The notes beneath the pieces were generated by a model that searched no databases, was not told where the DNA came from, and saw only the letters and a program-made list of their open reading frames with translations. Positions 16,637 through 24,880 of a stretch of DNA of 64,000 nt are shown piece by piece. Made by a program: the position numbers and the translations under genes. Source of the DNA: CAWANF01 sp963783355 (GTDB lineage Bacteria > Bacteroidota > Rhodothermia > Balneolales > DATFMH01); contig CAWANF010000014.1 in assembly GCA_963783355.1 (NCBI GenBank), positions 62,001-126,000 of the forward strand, given 5' to 3'. Each line of letters begins with the position of its first letter. Within the stretch, counting starts at the first letter, position 1.

Positions 16637-17428
16637 TTGAAACTCCTTTTAAAAAATATTGCCAACGGCAGACAACTGCTGTTTGAAAAAAAGGACTACA
16701 TATTTATTATAAGCCATATAAGGAGTAATTCCAGTTTATTATCTCATATTCTTGGAAGTCACGAAGAAATAGACGGGCATAGCGAGATGCACTTGTCTTA
16801 TACCGAAGCACGGGATTTGGTGAGGTTACGCTACAAAGTGTCACGTTTTAATAATTCATCAAAATTAGAAGGACGTTTCGTTCTCGATAAACTGCTTTCT
16901 AATCATAACAGGCTCTCTGAGAATATCCTTTCTATGGATAATATTCGATGGATATTTTTGTTGCGTTCACCCGAAGATACCTTCAAGAGTATCGTCAATA
17001 TGGGAAATAAAATGGCGTATGAAGACTGGTACCGTGATCATAATAAGATTCTTCTATACTACCAGGAACGGTTACAGATGATGGAGCACATTGCCAAAAA
17101 AACATTCGGGAAAAGCATTTTTATAGAATCAGAACAACTCATTACCAATATAGATGCTGTTTTGGATTCAATAACTAACTGGCTGGGGCTTAATAAGAGA
17201 CTTGATTCCGAATATAATATCTTTTCGGATACAGGACTGCCATGGTATGGAGATCCTTCCGGTGTAATAAAATCCGGATATATTGTAAAAAATAAACCGG
17301 CATATAATGATATACATATCCCTTCAGAAATTCTTAAAAAAGCGGATAGTGATTATCAAAATTGTCATAGTGTAATTTCCAGGTATTCAAATAAGGCCAT
17401 AAAACTTTCAGAGCCTGTGGCATTTTAG
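16637..17428 (+). CDS. Sulfotransferase-like protein
   Basis: A 263-residue protein of the P-loop sulfotransferase superfamily. The N-terminal PAPS-phosphosulfate loop is recognisable as SHIRSNSSLLSHILGSH (about 27-43), and the 3'-phosphate-binding segment as IFLLRSPEDTFKSIVNM (about 105-121). It has no signal peptide or TM segment. The only plausible start is a TTG at 16637, since the first ATG in frame would remove the P-loop; no good ribosome-binding site is visible. It is a single gene behind the mbx terminator. Substrate unknown; glycan or lipid sulfation would be typical of this group. Base composition is more AT-rich than the operon before it. Confidence 0.72.
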   Translation: MKLLLKNIANGRQLLFEKKDYIFIISHIRSNSSLLSHILGSHEEIDGHSEMHLSYTEARDLVRLRYKVSRFNNSSKLEGRFVLDKLLSNHNRLSENILSMDNIRWIFLLRSPEDTFKSIVNMGNKMAYEDWYRDHNKILLYYQERLQMMEHIAKKTFGKSIFIESEQLITNIDAVLDSITNWLGLNKRLDSEYNIFSDTGLPWYGDPSGVIKSGYIVKNKPAYNDIHIPSEILKKADSDYQNCHSVISRYSNKAIKLSEPVAF

Positions 17429-17520
17429 TATTTTCATTTCCTTTGCTTTTATTACATTATGGCGTAACCTAACGGTAACTTTCAGAGATAGATCATTGAA
17501 AACGGAGGAAGATTACAAAG

Positions 17521-18690
17521 ATGCAATCCACATTAACTCGCCGGCAATTTATAGAAATGCTTGGTTTTAGCACAATCGCTACCCTGGCGGCAAAAAGGGA
17601 TGATATGTTAATAACCAAAGAACTTTCGTTGTATATTGGAACCTTTACCTCCAAAGGTAAAGGTGGTATTTATCACGATATATTAAATTCTGGCAACGGT
17701 TCACTGGAACAAAAAAGTATCACCAGTGATATCGTGAATCCATCTTTCCTAACGGTAGATAGCGAGGGTAGATATTTGTATTCTGTGAGTGAGACACAGC
17801 AATACGACGGGAAACCGGAAGGCTCAATCAATGCCTATCGAATTAATGAAAAAGATGGTTCTTTAGAATATTTGAACACCCAGCCATCCAAAGGGCAGGG
17901 ACCATGCTTTATAACTATGGATCATAGCAATCGGTATTGTCTGGTGGCCAATTATACCAGTGGAAGTGTTTCGGTTTTTCCCGTAAAAAATGATGGCAGT
18001 TTAGCTGAGGCTTCCGATATGGTACAGCAGCATGGTTCGGGTGTAAATCCAAAACGGCAGGAAGGCCCGCATGCCCATTCCATCGTTTCGAGTCCGGATA
18101 ATCGTTTTTGCATGTCCGCTGATTTAGGGACAGATAAAGTATTGATATATAAGTTTGATGACCGAAATGGGAAATTAAGTCCGGCATCCCAGACTTTTGT
18201 AAAAGTTAAACCCGGTCTTGGACCCCGGCATATTGTTTTTCATCCTAATGGAAAATTAATGTACCTGGTATGCGAAATGGGTTCGATGGTCGTCGTTTTC
18301 GATTATGATCCCATGAATGGGCATTTGACTGAAAAGCAGATGATTTCAACCCTTCCCGCAGACTTTAAAGGAACTACAAAAGCAGCTGAAATTCAAATTG
18401 ATACGGCCGGCCGTTATTTATATGCTTCCAACCGGGGAGAAGATAGTATTGTGGTCTATTCCATACATCCTGATACGGGGAAACTGAAAGTTATTCAGAA
18501 TCAAAAGGAAGGTATCAAATGGCCGCGATATTTCACACTCGATCCTACCGGTCGTTTCCTCTTATCAGCGAACGAAACGTCCAATGATATAACCGTTTAT
18601 TCAGTGGATGCAAAGAGTGGAAAATTAAGATCGACCGGAAAATCTATTTCAGTTTATAAACCGGTATGCATCCAATTTGCTGCCCGGTAA
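17521..18690 (+). CDS. Lactonase-family seven-bladed propeller (6-phosphogluconolactonase-like)
   Basis: A 389-residue protein of the YbhE/lactonase beta-propeller family. Repeated blades are visible, for example SLYIGTFTSKGKGGIYHD, NPSFLTVDSEGRYLYSVSE, GPHAHSIVSSPDNRF, GPRHIVFHPNGKLMYLVCE and KWPRYFTLDPTGRFLLSAN. The N-terminus carries a twin-arginine-like motif (LTRRQFIEMLGF) followed by a weakly hydrophobic stretch, suggesting Tat export rather than a cytoplasmic pentose-phosphate role. A GGAGGA ribosome-binding site precedes the ATG. True 6-phosphogluconolactonase activity is possible but unsupported by neighbours. Confidence 0.83.
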   Translation: MQSTLTRRQFIEMLGFSTIATLAAKRDDMLITKELSLYIGTFTSKGKGGIYHDILNSGNGSLEQKSITSDIVNPSFLTVDSEGRYLYSVSETQQYDGKPEGSINAYRINEKDGSLEYLNTQPSKGQGPCFITMDHSNRYCLVANYTSGSVSVFPVKNDGSLAEASDMVQQHGSGVNPKRQEGPHAHSIVSSPDNRFCMSADLGTDKVLIYKFDDRNGKLSPASQTFVKVKPGLGPRHIVFHPNGKLMYLVCEMGSMVVVFDYDPMNGHLTEKQMISTLPADFKGTTKAAEIQIDTAGRYLYASNRGEDSIVVYSIHPDTGKLKVIQNQKEGIKWPRYFTLDPTGRFLLSANETSNDITVYSVDAKSGKLRSTGKSISVYKPVCIQFAAR

Positions 18691-18820
18691 TTAACAGGTT
18701 TAGTAACCTAATCTATCGTTTAATTCGACAGGCTAGTACTAAATTTTTGGTTTAAGGTTGCAGGGGACATCTGAAAAGCCCAAATTTATGTTTGTCAAAT
18801 AGAAGATGACGTCCTTTCAA

Positions 18821-19276
18821 TTAATGATGGCTGTTTATCGGGTTTTCAATTCGTGTCAAAGTATTATTGAAGGGTGAGTGTATCATTTTTTTCTGTTTCG
18901 TCAGAGCTTCAATTCTGTTGAAATCTTTCATCAAATAATACACGGTGAGTAAAGAGTCGCCGGGATTCAAAACATAAAGAGTGTCATTTTTACCGGTAAT
19001 GTTGGCGAAAGTCCATTTCCATTTTCCCTGGTGTTTAAAGCTTTTATCTCCCTTTGGTGTATCTTTATAAGTATTCTTTTCTGTATAAGTATGGTTAGCA
19101 TTAAATGTTATTTGAACTTCTAATGCAGAACAGTCGGCACAGGGTAAGGTTCCGGCGTAAGTAATGGGAAATTTATCGATTTTCTGATTGTTTCCTGTGT
19201 TACGGCATGCCATGAAAAAGAATAAAATTGAGAATGGGATGAATAGTTTTTTCAATTCATGAAATATGATCATCAT
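18821..19276 (-). CDS. NlpE-like lipoprotein
   Basis: A 151-residue predicted lipoprotein with lipobox FFMAC. The mature part begins with the NlpE N-terminal domain: YAGTLPCADCSALEVQITF, containing the CxxC that is characteristic of the family, followed by NHTYTEKNTY and a barrel-like region. In E. coli NlpE signals surface and copper stress through Cpx; only the domain relation is claimed here. The frame is open to an ATG at 19309, but those 11 extra residues are encoded by the preceding gene's terminator hairpin, so Met at 19276 is chosen. That also gives a compact lipoprotein signal peptide. Confidence 0.82.
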   Translation of the reverse strand: MMIIFHELKKLFIPFSILFFFMACRNTGNNQKIDKFPITYAGTLPCADCSALEVQITFNANHTYTEKNTYKDTPKGDKSFKHQGKWKWTFANITGKNDTLYVLNPGDSLLTVYYLMKDFNRIEALTKQKKMIHSPFNNTLTRIENPINSHH

Positions 19277-19283
19277 TTTAGTA

Positions 19284-19315
19284 TAAAAAAGGCGGTATGG
19301 AATTGTCATACCGCC
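19284..19315 (-). terminator. Terminator of the cytochrome b561-like gene
   Basis: On the minus strand GGCGGTATG pairs with CATACCGCC around a 7-base loop and is followed by a T run. It separates the cytochrome gene from the NlpE-like gene and overlaps the alternative long start of the latter. Confidence 0.88.
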
Positions 19316-19333
19316 AATAAATTAATTTTTAAA

Positions 19334-19981
19334 TCAGGATTTTGAGTCGGATGATAACATAACTTCGTCTTCTTCTCCAATGCCACTCATCATCGAAGAG
19401 ACCACGCCCGGTTGGCTGGTATTTTCAGCCAGAAATACACCGGTTAAATGGACAACGACAAAAGCAAGCAGGCAAAACATAACTCCCTGGTGAATGGTCA
19501 TAAATATATGGTGCATACTTCGGCTTAAACCGATAGTACGGCCAAAACGCATGGATAAACCGGTGATTGCCATTGTTAAAATGCCAAGATAAGCGGCAAT
19601 GTATAACCAGTTTACGAGTGGTTTGTGCTTGGAAGTTCCAGGAATAAAAGCCTTTTTGGCCATTTTAAAGACTCTTCGATCGCCGGTAAAGAATAGTATA
19701 ATTCTGAAAATAATGAGAATACCAAGTGAGTAGCCAAGAATGAAATGGATATTCATTAATGCATTATTAATTGTAAATCCGACAACACGTTCGAGATGCT
19801 GATTCATTGCAATTCCTTGTGCCGATGCAACTTTGGATATCGAATGGACTATATCATAAGGATCCAAAACAGTCATATGGGCAATACCTGTAAGTAGAAG
19901 TCCGAGAATAACGATAGCCGCCAGCCAGTGGTAGATCACCATGGCTTTAGACCATTTTTTTTGTTTTTTGGTAGTTTCCAT
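19334..19981 (-). CDS. Cytochrome b561-type membrane protein
   Basis: A 215-residue membrane protein of the cytochrome b561/Ni-Fe-hydrogenase cytochrome b class. It has four or five TM segments (about 14-35, 75-97, 122-143, 160-184). Candidate haem-ligand His residues lie in these helices: His18 (VIYHWL), His79 (MNIHFILGY), His164 (TIHQGV) and His178 (VVHLTG), the usual four-helix two-haem pattern. It would pass electrons between a quinone pool and an extracytoplasmic partner. No dedicated partner gene is adjacent. The C-terminal tail is acidic and Ser-rich. Confidence 0.85.
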   Translation of the reverse strand: METTKKQKKWSKAMVIYHWLAAIVILGLLLTGIAHMTVLDPYDIVHSISKVASAQGIAMNQHLERVVGFTINNALMNIHFILGYSLGILIIFRIILFFTGDRRVFKMAKKAFIPGTSKHKPLVNWLYIAAYLGILTMAITGLSMRFGRTIGLSRSMHHIFMTIHQGVMFCLLAFVVVHLTGVFLAENTSQPGVVSSMMSGIGEEDEVMLSSDSKS

Positions 19982-20288
19982 GCGTAATGATTTATAAGAT
20001 TATTAAAGAGGAAAAGGTTTATGGTTTATTCGAAACGTATTCACTTGTCATAAAATATTACAAATTGAATAAAAAGCCGTTATTTAACAAATAGTAACGT
20101 TATTTAATAGATTTATCATTTTGTCATGTACACCAATACATTAGGTACCTTAACTTTCCGGAGATTTCCTGAGTCACTTCATTATCCTATTTTAAATCCT
20201 TACAGGCAAGTGTCATTTTTTAAAAATAAATTTTCCTTTAATATATGATATTGAAACAAGCGATAAGAAGTCCTGTGAAGATATTCTA
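19982..20288. other. Intergenic spacer
   Basis: AT-rich spacer containing the promoter side of the cytochrome gene and the 3' side of the GntR gene. No gene or convincing structure was seen, apart from the 15-base element at 20285-20299 described with the GntR operator. Confidence 0.5.
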
Positions 20289-20909
20289 TTATCGATAATC
20301 AATAATTTGAGAATTATCCGACAGGTATTGGTAATAATAATCGAGCTTTCGTAATGCCTCTTTTTCATTTCCATGTTCTACCGCCTGAATGATATCTTCA
20401 TAAACAGGCAGCATTGAATTTAAAATTTCGATATTATTTAAGCCAGCCTGTAGCTGTCCTGATAGCAATTCCCACAGTTCAAACAAGGTTTGGTTAAGAG
20501 CCGCTTTAATTATTGTCTTGTGAAATGATTCCAGATAAATAACCCGGTTTTCGGCCTCTTCTTGCCTTGTATAATGTTCCATTTCCTTCTCCAGGGATGA
20601 AATATTTTCCTGTATTCTTGTGAATTCTTCAGCTAAGAAATAGGTTTCCAGCGCCTTCAGTATACCTGCAGTTTCGTTAAACTCTTTAAGTGTTAAACGC
20701 TTTAATGAAGAACCTACATTGGGTTTATGCTCAACTATTCCGGATGCTTCCAGGCTTCTTAAGGCTTCCCTTACCGGAGCCTGGCTTGTTCCAAATTCGC
20801 GTGCCAGCGCTAATTCTTTTAGACGCTCGCCGGGTAGAATATCTCCACTTTTTATTCTGTCGAGAATGAGTTTTACTATTTGATCTTTTAGAGATTGTTT
20901 TTCAATCAT
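20289..20909 (-). CDS. GntR-family regulator, FadR/FCD subfamily
   Basis: A 206-residue regulator. The N-terminal winged helix (about 5-72) shows the GntR signature GERLKELALAREFGTSQAPV followed by REALRSLEASGIVEH. The C-terminal all-helical FCD ligand domain (about 80-200) includes the conserved FHKTIIKAA and ends with an acidic helix. It is divergently oriented from the GH2 gene, and a perfect palindrome sits in the gap, so autoregulation and control of the glycosidase is a reasonable inference. The effector is probably a small organic acid or sugar acid, as usual in this subfamily. Confidence 0.9.
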   Translation of the reverse strand: MIEKQSLKDQIVKLILDRIKSGDILPGERLKELALAREFGTSQAPVREALRSLEASGIVEHKPNVGSSLKRLTLKEFNETAGILKALETYFLAEEFTRIQENISSLEKEMEHYTRQEEAENRVIYLESFHKTIIKAALNQTLFELWELLSGQLQAGLNNIEILNSMLPVYEDIIQAVEHGNEKEALRKLDYYYQYLSDNSQIIDYR

Positions 20910-20926
20910 AAATTCGGATTGTATTA

Positions 20927-20942
20927 TCTATTATCGATAATA
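20927..20942. promoter_or_regulatory. Candidate GntR operator
   Basis: TATTATCGATAATA (20929-20942) is a perfect 14-base palindrome just upstream of the GntR start, in the GntR/GH2 divergent gap. The 15-base string TCTATTATCGATAAT at 20927-20941 also occurs, identical, at 20285-20299, where it contains the GntR stop codon. Binding is inferred from position and symmetry only. Confidence 0.5.
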
Positions 20943-21067
20943 TATAATAATTGTACCGAAAAGAACAATCATAAAAATATTCAAAGTTCTATTTATCAAT
21001 TAGTTGCATTATTTCAGCGTGTAATGTATCGTAATAATTAAAATTTATTAGAGGTTGGAGGTCGGTC

Positions 21068-22852
21068 ATGAAACTACATTTTTTATTCTTACTGTTTGGT
21101 ATTGCATTATTAAATGTGTCCTGTCGTCAGTACAAAAAACCGGATCAAAAGAGCCAGTTATATACACAATGGGCAAAAGATGTAGGGCCTTCAAATGATC
21201 ATATACGATACCCCCGTCCACAAATGGTTCGCCAGGTTTGGCTGAATCTGAATAGCCTCTGGGATTACGCAATACGCCCGGACGATAACAGGAAACCATC
21301 AAAATATGATGGGAAAATTTTGGTACCGTTCCCGGTTGAATCCGCTCTTTCAGGAGTGGAAAGATCCGTAGGTCCGGATAGCGTTTTGTGGTATCATCGA
21401 ACATTTACTATCGATCCAAATTGGAAAAATGATAGAATATTATTGCACTTTGGGGCTGTTGACTGGAAAACCACAGTTTGGGTAAACGGGGAAAAGGTAG
21501 GAACACATCAGGGCGGTTATGATCCGTTTACTTTTGATATTTCTAATGTCCTGAAACAATCAGGAAGACAAAATTTACTGGTTCAGGTTTGGGATCCTAC
21601 CAACGAAGGTTATCAGCCAGTCGGAAAACAGACGATTCATCCTCATGGTATCTGGTATACTTCAACGACCGGAATATGGCAAACAGCATGGATTGAACCT
21701 GTTCCTGAAGTTTCTATAAACAGACTGAAAATGAAGCCGGATATTGATCATAATTTGCTGCATCTGTCGGTTGAAACGCGGGGAAATGCGAGTGAGGATT
21801 CAGTGCGTGTCACGGCACTGGATGGATTTAAGACAGTTTCCTCTATTGAAGCTCCTGCGGATCAGGAAATATCATTATCGGTACCAGATGCCAAATTATG
21901 GTCTCCGGAATCGCCTTTTTTATATAATCTGGAAGTAGCTTTGTTGAGCAATGGTAAAGTTATCGATCACGTCACCAGTTATTTTGGCATGCGGTCGATC
22001 GGTATAGGAAAAGGTCCGGATGGATTTACCAGAATATTGCTTAATCATAAACCGGTATTTGAATTTGGCCCGCTGGATCAGGGATTTTGGCCGGATGGAA
22101 TTTATACGGCTCCTGATGATGCCGCATTGATGAATGATATTGAGGTTATGAAAAAACTGGGATTCAACATGGTTCGCAAGCATGTGAAGGTAGAACCGGC
22201 GCGATATTATTATTGGTGCGATAAACTGGGATTATTGGTCTGGCAGGATATGCCAAGCGGCGATATGAAAAATAAGCATGCATCAAAAGAAGCATCTGAA
22301 GATTATTATGCAGAACTCACCGCTATGATACATAATCTGTATAATCACCCAGGTATTGTGATGTGGGTGCCTTTTAATGAAGGCTGGGGGCAATTCAATA
22401 CCAAAAATGTAGTAGCGTACATTCAAAAAATGGATTCCACACGACTGGTGGATGATGCCAGTGGTTGGACAGATGAAGGGGTGGGCTCTGTGCATGATAT
22501 GCATAAATATCCCGGACCCGGTGTTCCGGACACGGAATCTAACAGAGCCGCAGTGCTGGGAGAATTCGGTGGTCTTGGCCTGCCGCTTGCCGGACATACC
22601 TGGCAGAAGGAGAAGAACTGGAGTTATCACGGTTATAAAAACCGACAGGATTTAACAACAGCTTATAAAGAGCTTGTATCGAAATTGAAGCCTTTAATTT
22701 TAGAAAAAGGATTATCGGCAGCCGTCTATACACAGCTTACGGATGTGGAAATTGAAGTTAACGGACTCATGACCTATGATAGAAAAATAATTAAAGAAGA
22801 TACTTCAATTATTGCTCCATTAAACCGCAGTATCGTTCGAACACTAAAATGA
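21068..22852 (+). CDS. GH2-family glycoside hydrolase lipoprotein
   Basis: A 594-residue member of glycoside hydrolase family 2 (beta-galactosidase/glucuronidase/mannosidase clan). A lipobox LLNVSC (Cys19) marks it as a membrane-anchored lipoprotein. The jelly-roll sugar-binding domain spans about 40-215 (NGEKVGTHQGGYDPFTFDI), an Ig-like sandwich about 215-310, and a TIM barrel from about 320. The acid/base Glu438 is in FNEGWGQF and the likely nucleophile Glu499 is in VLGEFGG. Length is short compared with LacZ, close to glucuronidase types. No transport genes accompany it. The start follows a GGAG ribosome-binding site. Specificity cannot be read from sequence alone. Confidence 0.9.
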   Translation: MKLHFLFLLFGIALLNVSCRQYKKPDQKSQLYTQWAKDVGPSNDHIRYPRPQMVRQVWLNLNSLWDYAIRPDDNRKPSKYDGKILVPFPVESALSGVERSVGPDSVLWYHRTFTIDPNWKNDRILLHFGAVDWKTTVWVNGEKVGTHQGGYDPFTFDISNVLKQSGRQNLLVQVWDPTNEGYQPVGKQTIHPHGIWYTSTTGIWQTAWIEPVPEVSINRLKMKPDIDHNLLHLSVETRGNASEDSVRVTALDGFKTVSSIEAPADQEISLSVPDAKLWSPESPFLYNLEVALLSNGKVIDHVTSYFGMRSIGIGKGPDGFTRILLNHKPVFEFGPLDQGFWPDGIYTAPDDAALMNDIEVMKKLGFNMVRKHVKVEPARYYYWCDKLGLLVWQDMPSGDMKNKHASKEASEDYYAELTAMIHNLYNHPGIVMWVPFNEGWGQFNTKNVVAYIQKMDSTRLVDDASGWTDEGVGSVHDMHKYPGPGVPDTESNRAAVLGEFGGLGLPLAGHTWQKEKNWSYHGYKNRQDLTTAYKELVSKLKPLILEKGLSAAVYTQLTDVEIEVNGLMTYDRKIIKEDTSIIAPLNRSIVRTLK

Positions 22853-23178
22853 TTTAAAGATAAGTTTTATGGTGTTCGAGTGTTGCTTTTTTATTGAGTC
22901 ACATTCTTCTGACTCCTGAATTCTCTATCCTATTATTACTTTTTTACAATTATTAATGATATATGGTCAATTGAAGTGTAACCCCGCAAGGTAATGATCG
23001 TTAAATTGCGCATGAAAGCATTATAGATTACTTTTTTTCTGACATGAATTTGTCAGGCCGGGGTTAATGAGTTGTAGTCGATGTGAGTATGAGTACCGGC
23101 CGCTCATTACTATCTGGATAGTTATATCTATTTTCTTTTACTCAAAACTTAGCAATTTCTATAAAGAGGAGTTCAAAT
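22853..23178. other. Intergenic spacer before the S10 cluster
   Basis: It contains a weak hairpin with a long loop (CGAACAC at 22838-22844 with GTGTTCG at 22872-22878, then a T run), which may terminate the GH2 gene, and at its end the leader AAAGAGGAGTTCAAAT that is duplicated before the second S10 gene. No gene is seen. Confidence 0.45.
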
Positions 23179-24735
23179 ATGTTCAAAAAGAGTTTACGGC
23201 ACCTGTCGATGGGCTTAGGCGTTTTGGTGGTAGCGGCCCTGCCGATGCAGCTGATAGCCCAAAAGCACGAGGCAAAGCAGACGATCTTCCAACCCGAAGA
23301 CCACAGCGTGACCAGCGAAGGTATGGTTACCGTGGAGGGCAAAAAAATCGATTATACCGCCACAGCCGGCAACATTTTCCTGACCAACGATAAGGGCGAT
23401 ACGACCGCCAAAATGTTCTACGTGGCTTATACGAAGAAAGGAGAAACCTCCCATCGCCCGGTAACGTTTTTCTGGAACGGTGGACCGGGTTCGGCCAGTG
23501 TGTGGATTCACATGGGCGGTTTTGGTCCGAAACGGGTTAAAATCAACGACCACACCCATACCCCTGCCGCGCCTTATACCCTGCTGAACAACGATTACAG
23601 TCTGCTGGATGCCACTGACGAGGTCTTCGTGGATGCGGTCGGCACGGGCTTCAGCCGGATCATCGGCAAGAAAGAAGGCGGAGCCGGCACGGCCAAGGAT
23701 TTTTACGGAATCGACGGGGATGCGCATTCCTTCGCCCAGTTTATCCGCAAGTATTTATCACAGAATAACCGTTGGAATTCCCCGAAATACATCTTCGGCG
23801 AGAGTTACGGCACCACGCGCGCCGCTCTGTTATCCAAGGATTTGGAACAGGGTCAGAGCATCGATATCAACGGGGTGATCCTGCTCTCTTCGATCATCGA
23901 TTTCCATACGGCGAGCTTCAATGCGGGCAACGACCTGCCCTACGAGCTGTTTCTGCCCAGCTACACGGCGGTGGCCTGGTATCATCACCAGCTGCCGAAC
24001 CAGCCCAAGGAGCTTACGCCGCTGCTCAAAGAAGTGGAACATTTCGCCCTGACGCAATATGCCGAGGCGCTGTCAAAGGGCAATACCCTGGATGCGGCCA
24101 CCCGCACACAGATCATCAACAAACTGCATGAATACACGGGGCTGCCTACGACGTATCTGGACAAGGCAAACATGCGGGTGACCGGGGCGGAGTTCGAGAA
24201 AGAACTGCTGCACAGCCAGGATGAGACGACCGGACGTCTGGATGCCCGTTTCACCGGCCCGACTATGGACCCGCTCAGCCAGACTGCAGAGTCCGATCCA
24301 CATAGCAATGCTTTTAGTTCCGCCTATATTTCTCTCTTCAATGACTATGCGCATAATGTGCTTCATTATGGTAAAAACATGCATTATCTGCCATTTGCAA
24401 ATAGTATCAGGAACTGGAACTGGAAGCACCGGGTCAGAACAGCCGGACAAGCATGGCCGGGATCGCCCAATGTGGCGGTGGATTTAGTGCAGGCGATGAA
24501 GATCAACCCGACACTTAAAGTGCTGGTCAACAGCGGGTATTTCGATTTGGGAACCCCGTTTTTTGCCACGGATTACACCGTCGACCATTTTGCCTTGCCG
24601 AAGAACCTTCAGTCGAATGTAGAGGTAAAACATTATTATTCGGGCCACATGGTTTATCAGCATGAGCCTTCTCATAAAAACCTGCACGATAATGTAGCTG
24701 CTTTTATCAAGTCTACGGACAATTTAGGTAACTGA
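23179..24735 (+). CDS. S10 serine carboxypeptidase-like protein, copy A
   Basis: A 518-residue secreted alpha/beta-hydrolase peptidase of family S10. The signal peptide ends near ALPMQLIAQ. The oxyanion region is FFWNGGPGSAS (97-107), the nucleophile Ser209 lies in FGESYGTTRA, Asp456 in NSGYFDLGTP and His490 in YSGHMVYQHEP, so the triad is complete. S10 enzymes release C-terminal residues from peptides, generally at acid pH. GC content is clearly higher than in surrounding genes except within residues 369-442. A strong GAGGAG ribosome-binding site precedes the ATG. It is followed by a terminator and a near-identical copy; a third paralogue lies further downstream. Confidence 0.92.
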   Translation: MFKKSLRHLSMGLGVLVVAALPMQLIAQKHEAKQTIFQPEDHSVTSEGMVTVEGKKIDYTATAGNIFLTNDKGDTTAKMFYVAYTKKGETSHRPVTFFWNGGPGSASVWIHMGGFGPKRVKINDHTHTPAAPYTLLNNDYSLLDATDEVFVDAVGTGFSRIIGKKEGGAGTAKDFYGIDGDAHSFAQFIRKYLSQNNRWNSPKYIFGESYGTTRAALLSKDLEQGQSIDINGVILLSSIIDFHTASFNAGNDLPYELFLPSYTAVAWYHHQLPNQPKELTPLLKEVEHFALTQYAEALSKGNTLDAATRTQIINKLHEYTGLPTTYLDKANMRVTGAEFEKELLHSQDETTGRLDARFTGPTMDPLSQTAESDPHSNAFSSAYISLFNDYAHNVLHYGKNMHYLPFANSIRNWNWKHRVRTAGQAWPGSPNVAVDLVQAMKINPTLKVLVNSGYFDLGTPFFATDYTVDHFALPKNLQSNVEVKHYYSGHMVYQHEPSHKNLHDNVAAFIKSTDNLGN

Positions 24736-24771
24736 TATTACGAGAAATGAATATCCGGAATGAATGAATTG

Positions 24772-24812
24772 AAAGGAAATCCGGGTTGAAAATGGATCCG
24801 GATTTCCTTTGT
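24772..24812 (+). terminator. Hairpin between the S10 copies
   Basis: AAAGGAAATCCGG (24772-24784) is perfectly complementary to CCGGATTTCCTTT (24798-24810), with a 13-base loop. The T-rich side is interrupted after the stem, so termination may be partial. Confidence 0.75.
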
Positions 24813-24880
24813 TATTTAGAAAGTTCGATTACATAAAATTATTGAACAAGTGAGGAAATCTATAAAAGAGGAGTTCAAAT

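Noticed and set aside
17521..18690. Assignment as the housekeeping pentose-phosphate pgl gene
   Set aside because: A twin-arginine-like N-terminus and the lack of pathway neighbours make a cytoplasmic 6-phosphogluconolactonase role uncertain, so no gene symbol is given.
23215..23727. Long antisense open frame (about 170 codons) inside S10 copy A, repeated in copy B
   Set aside because: It mirrors the G+C-rich codon pattern of the S10 gene on the opposite strand and has no independent family features.
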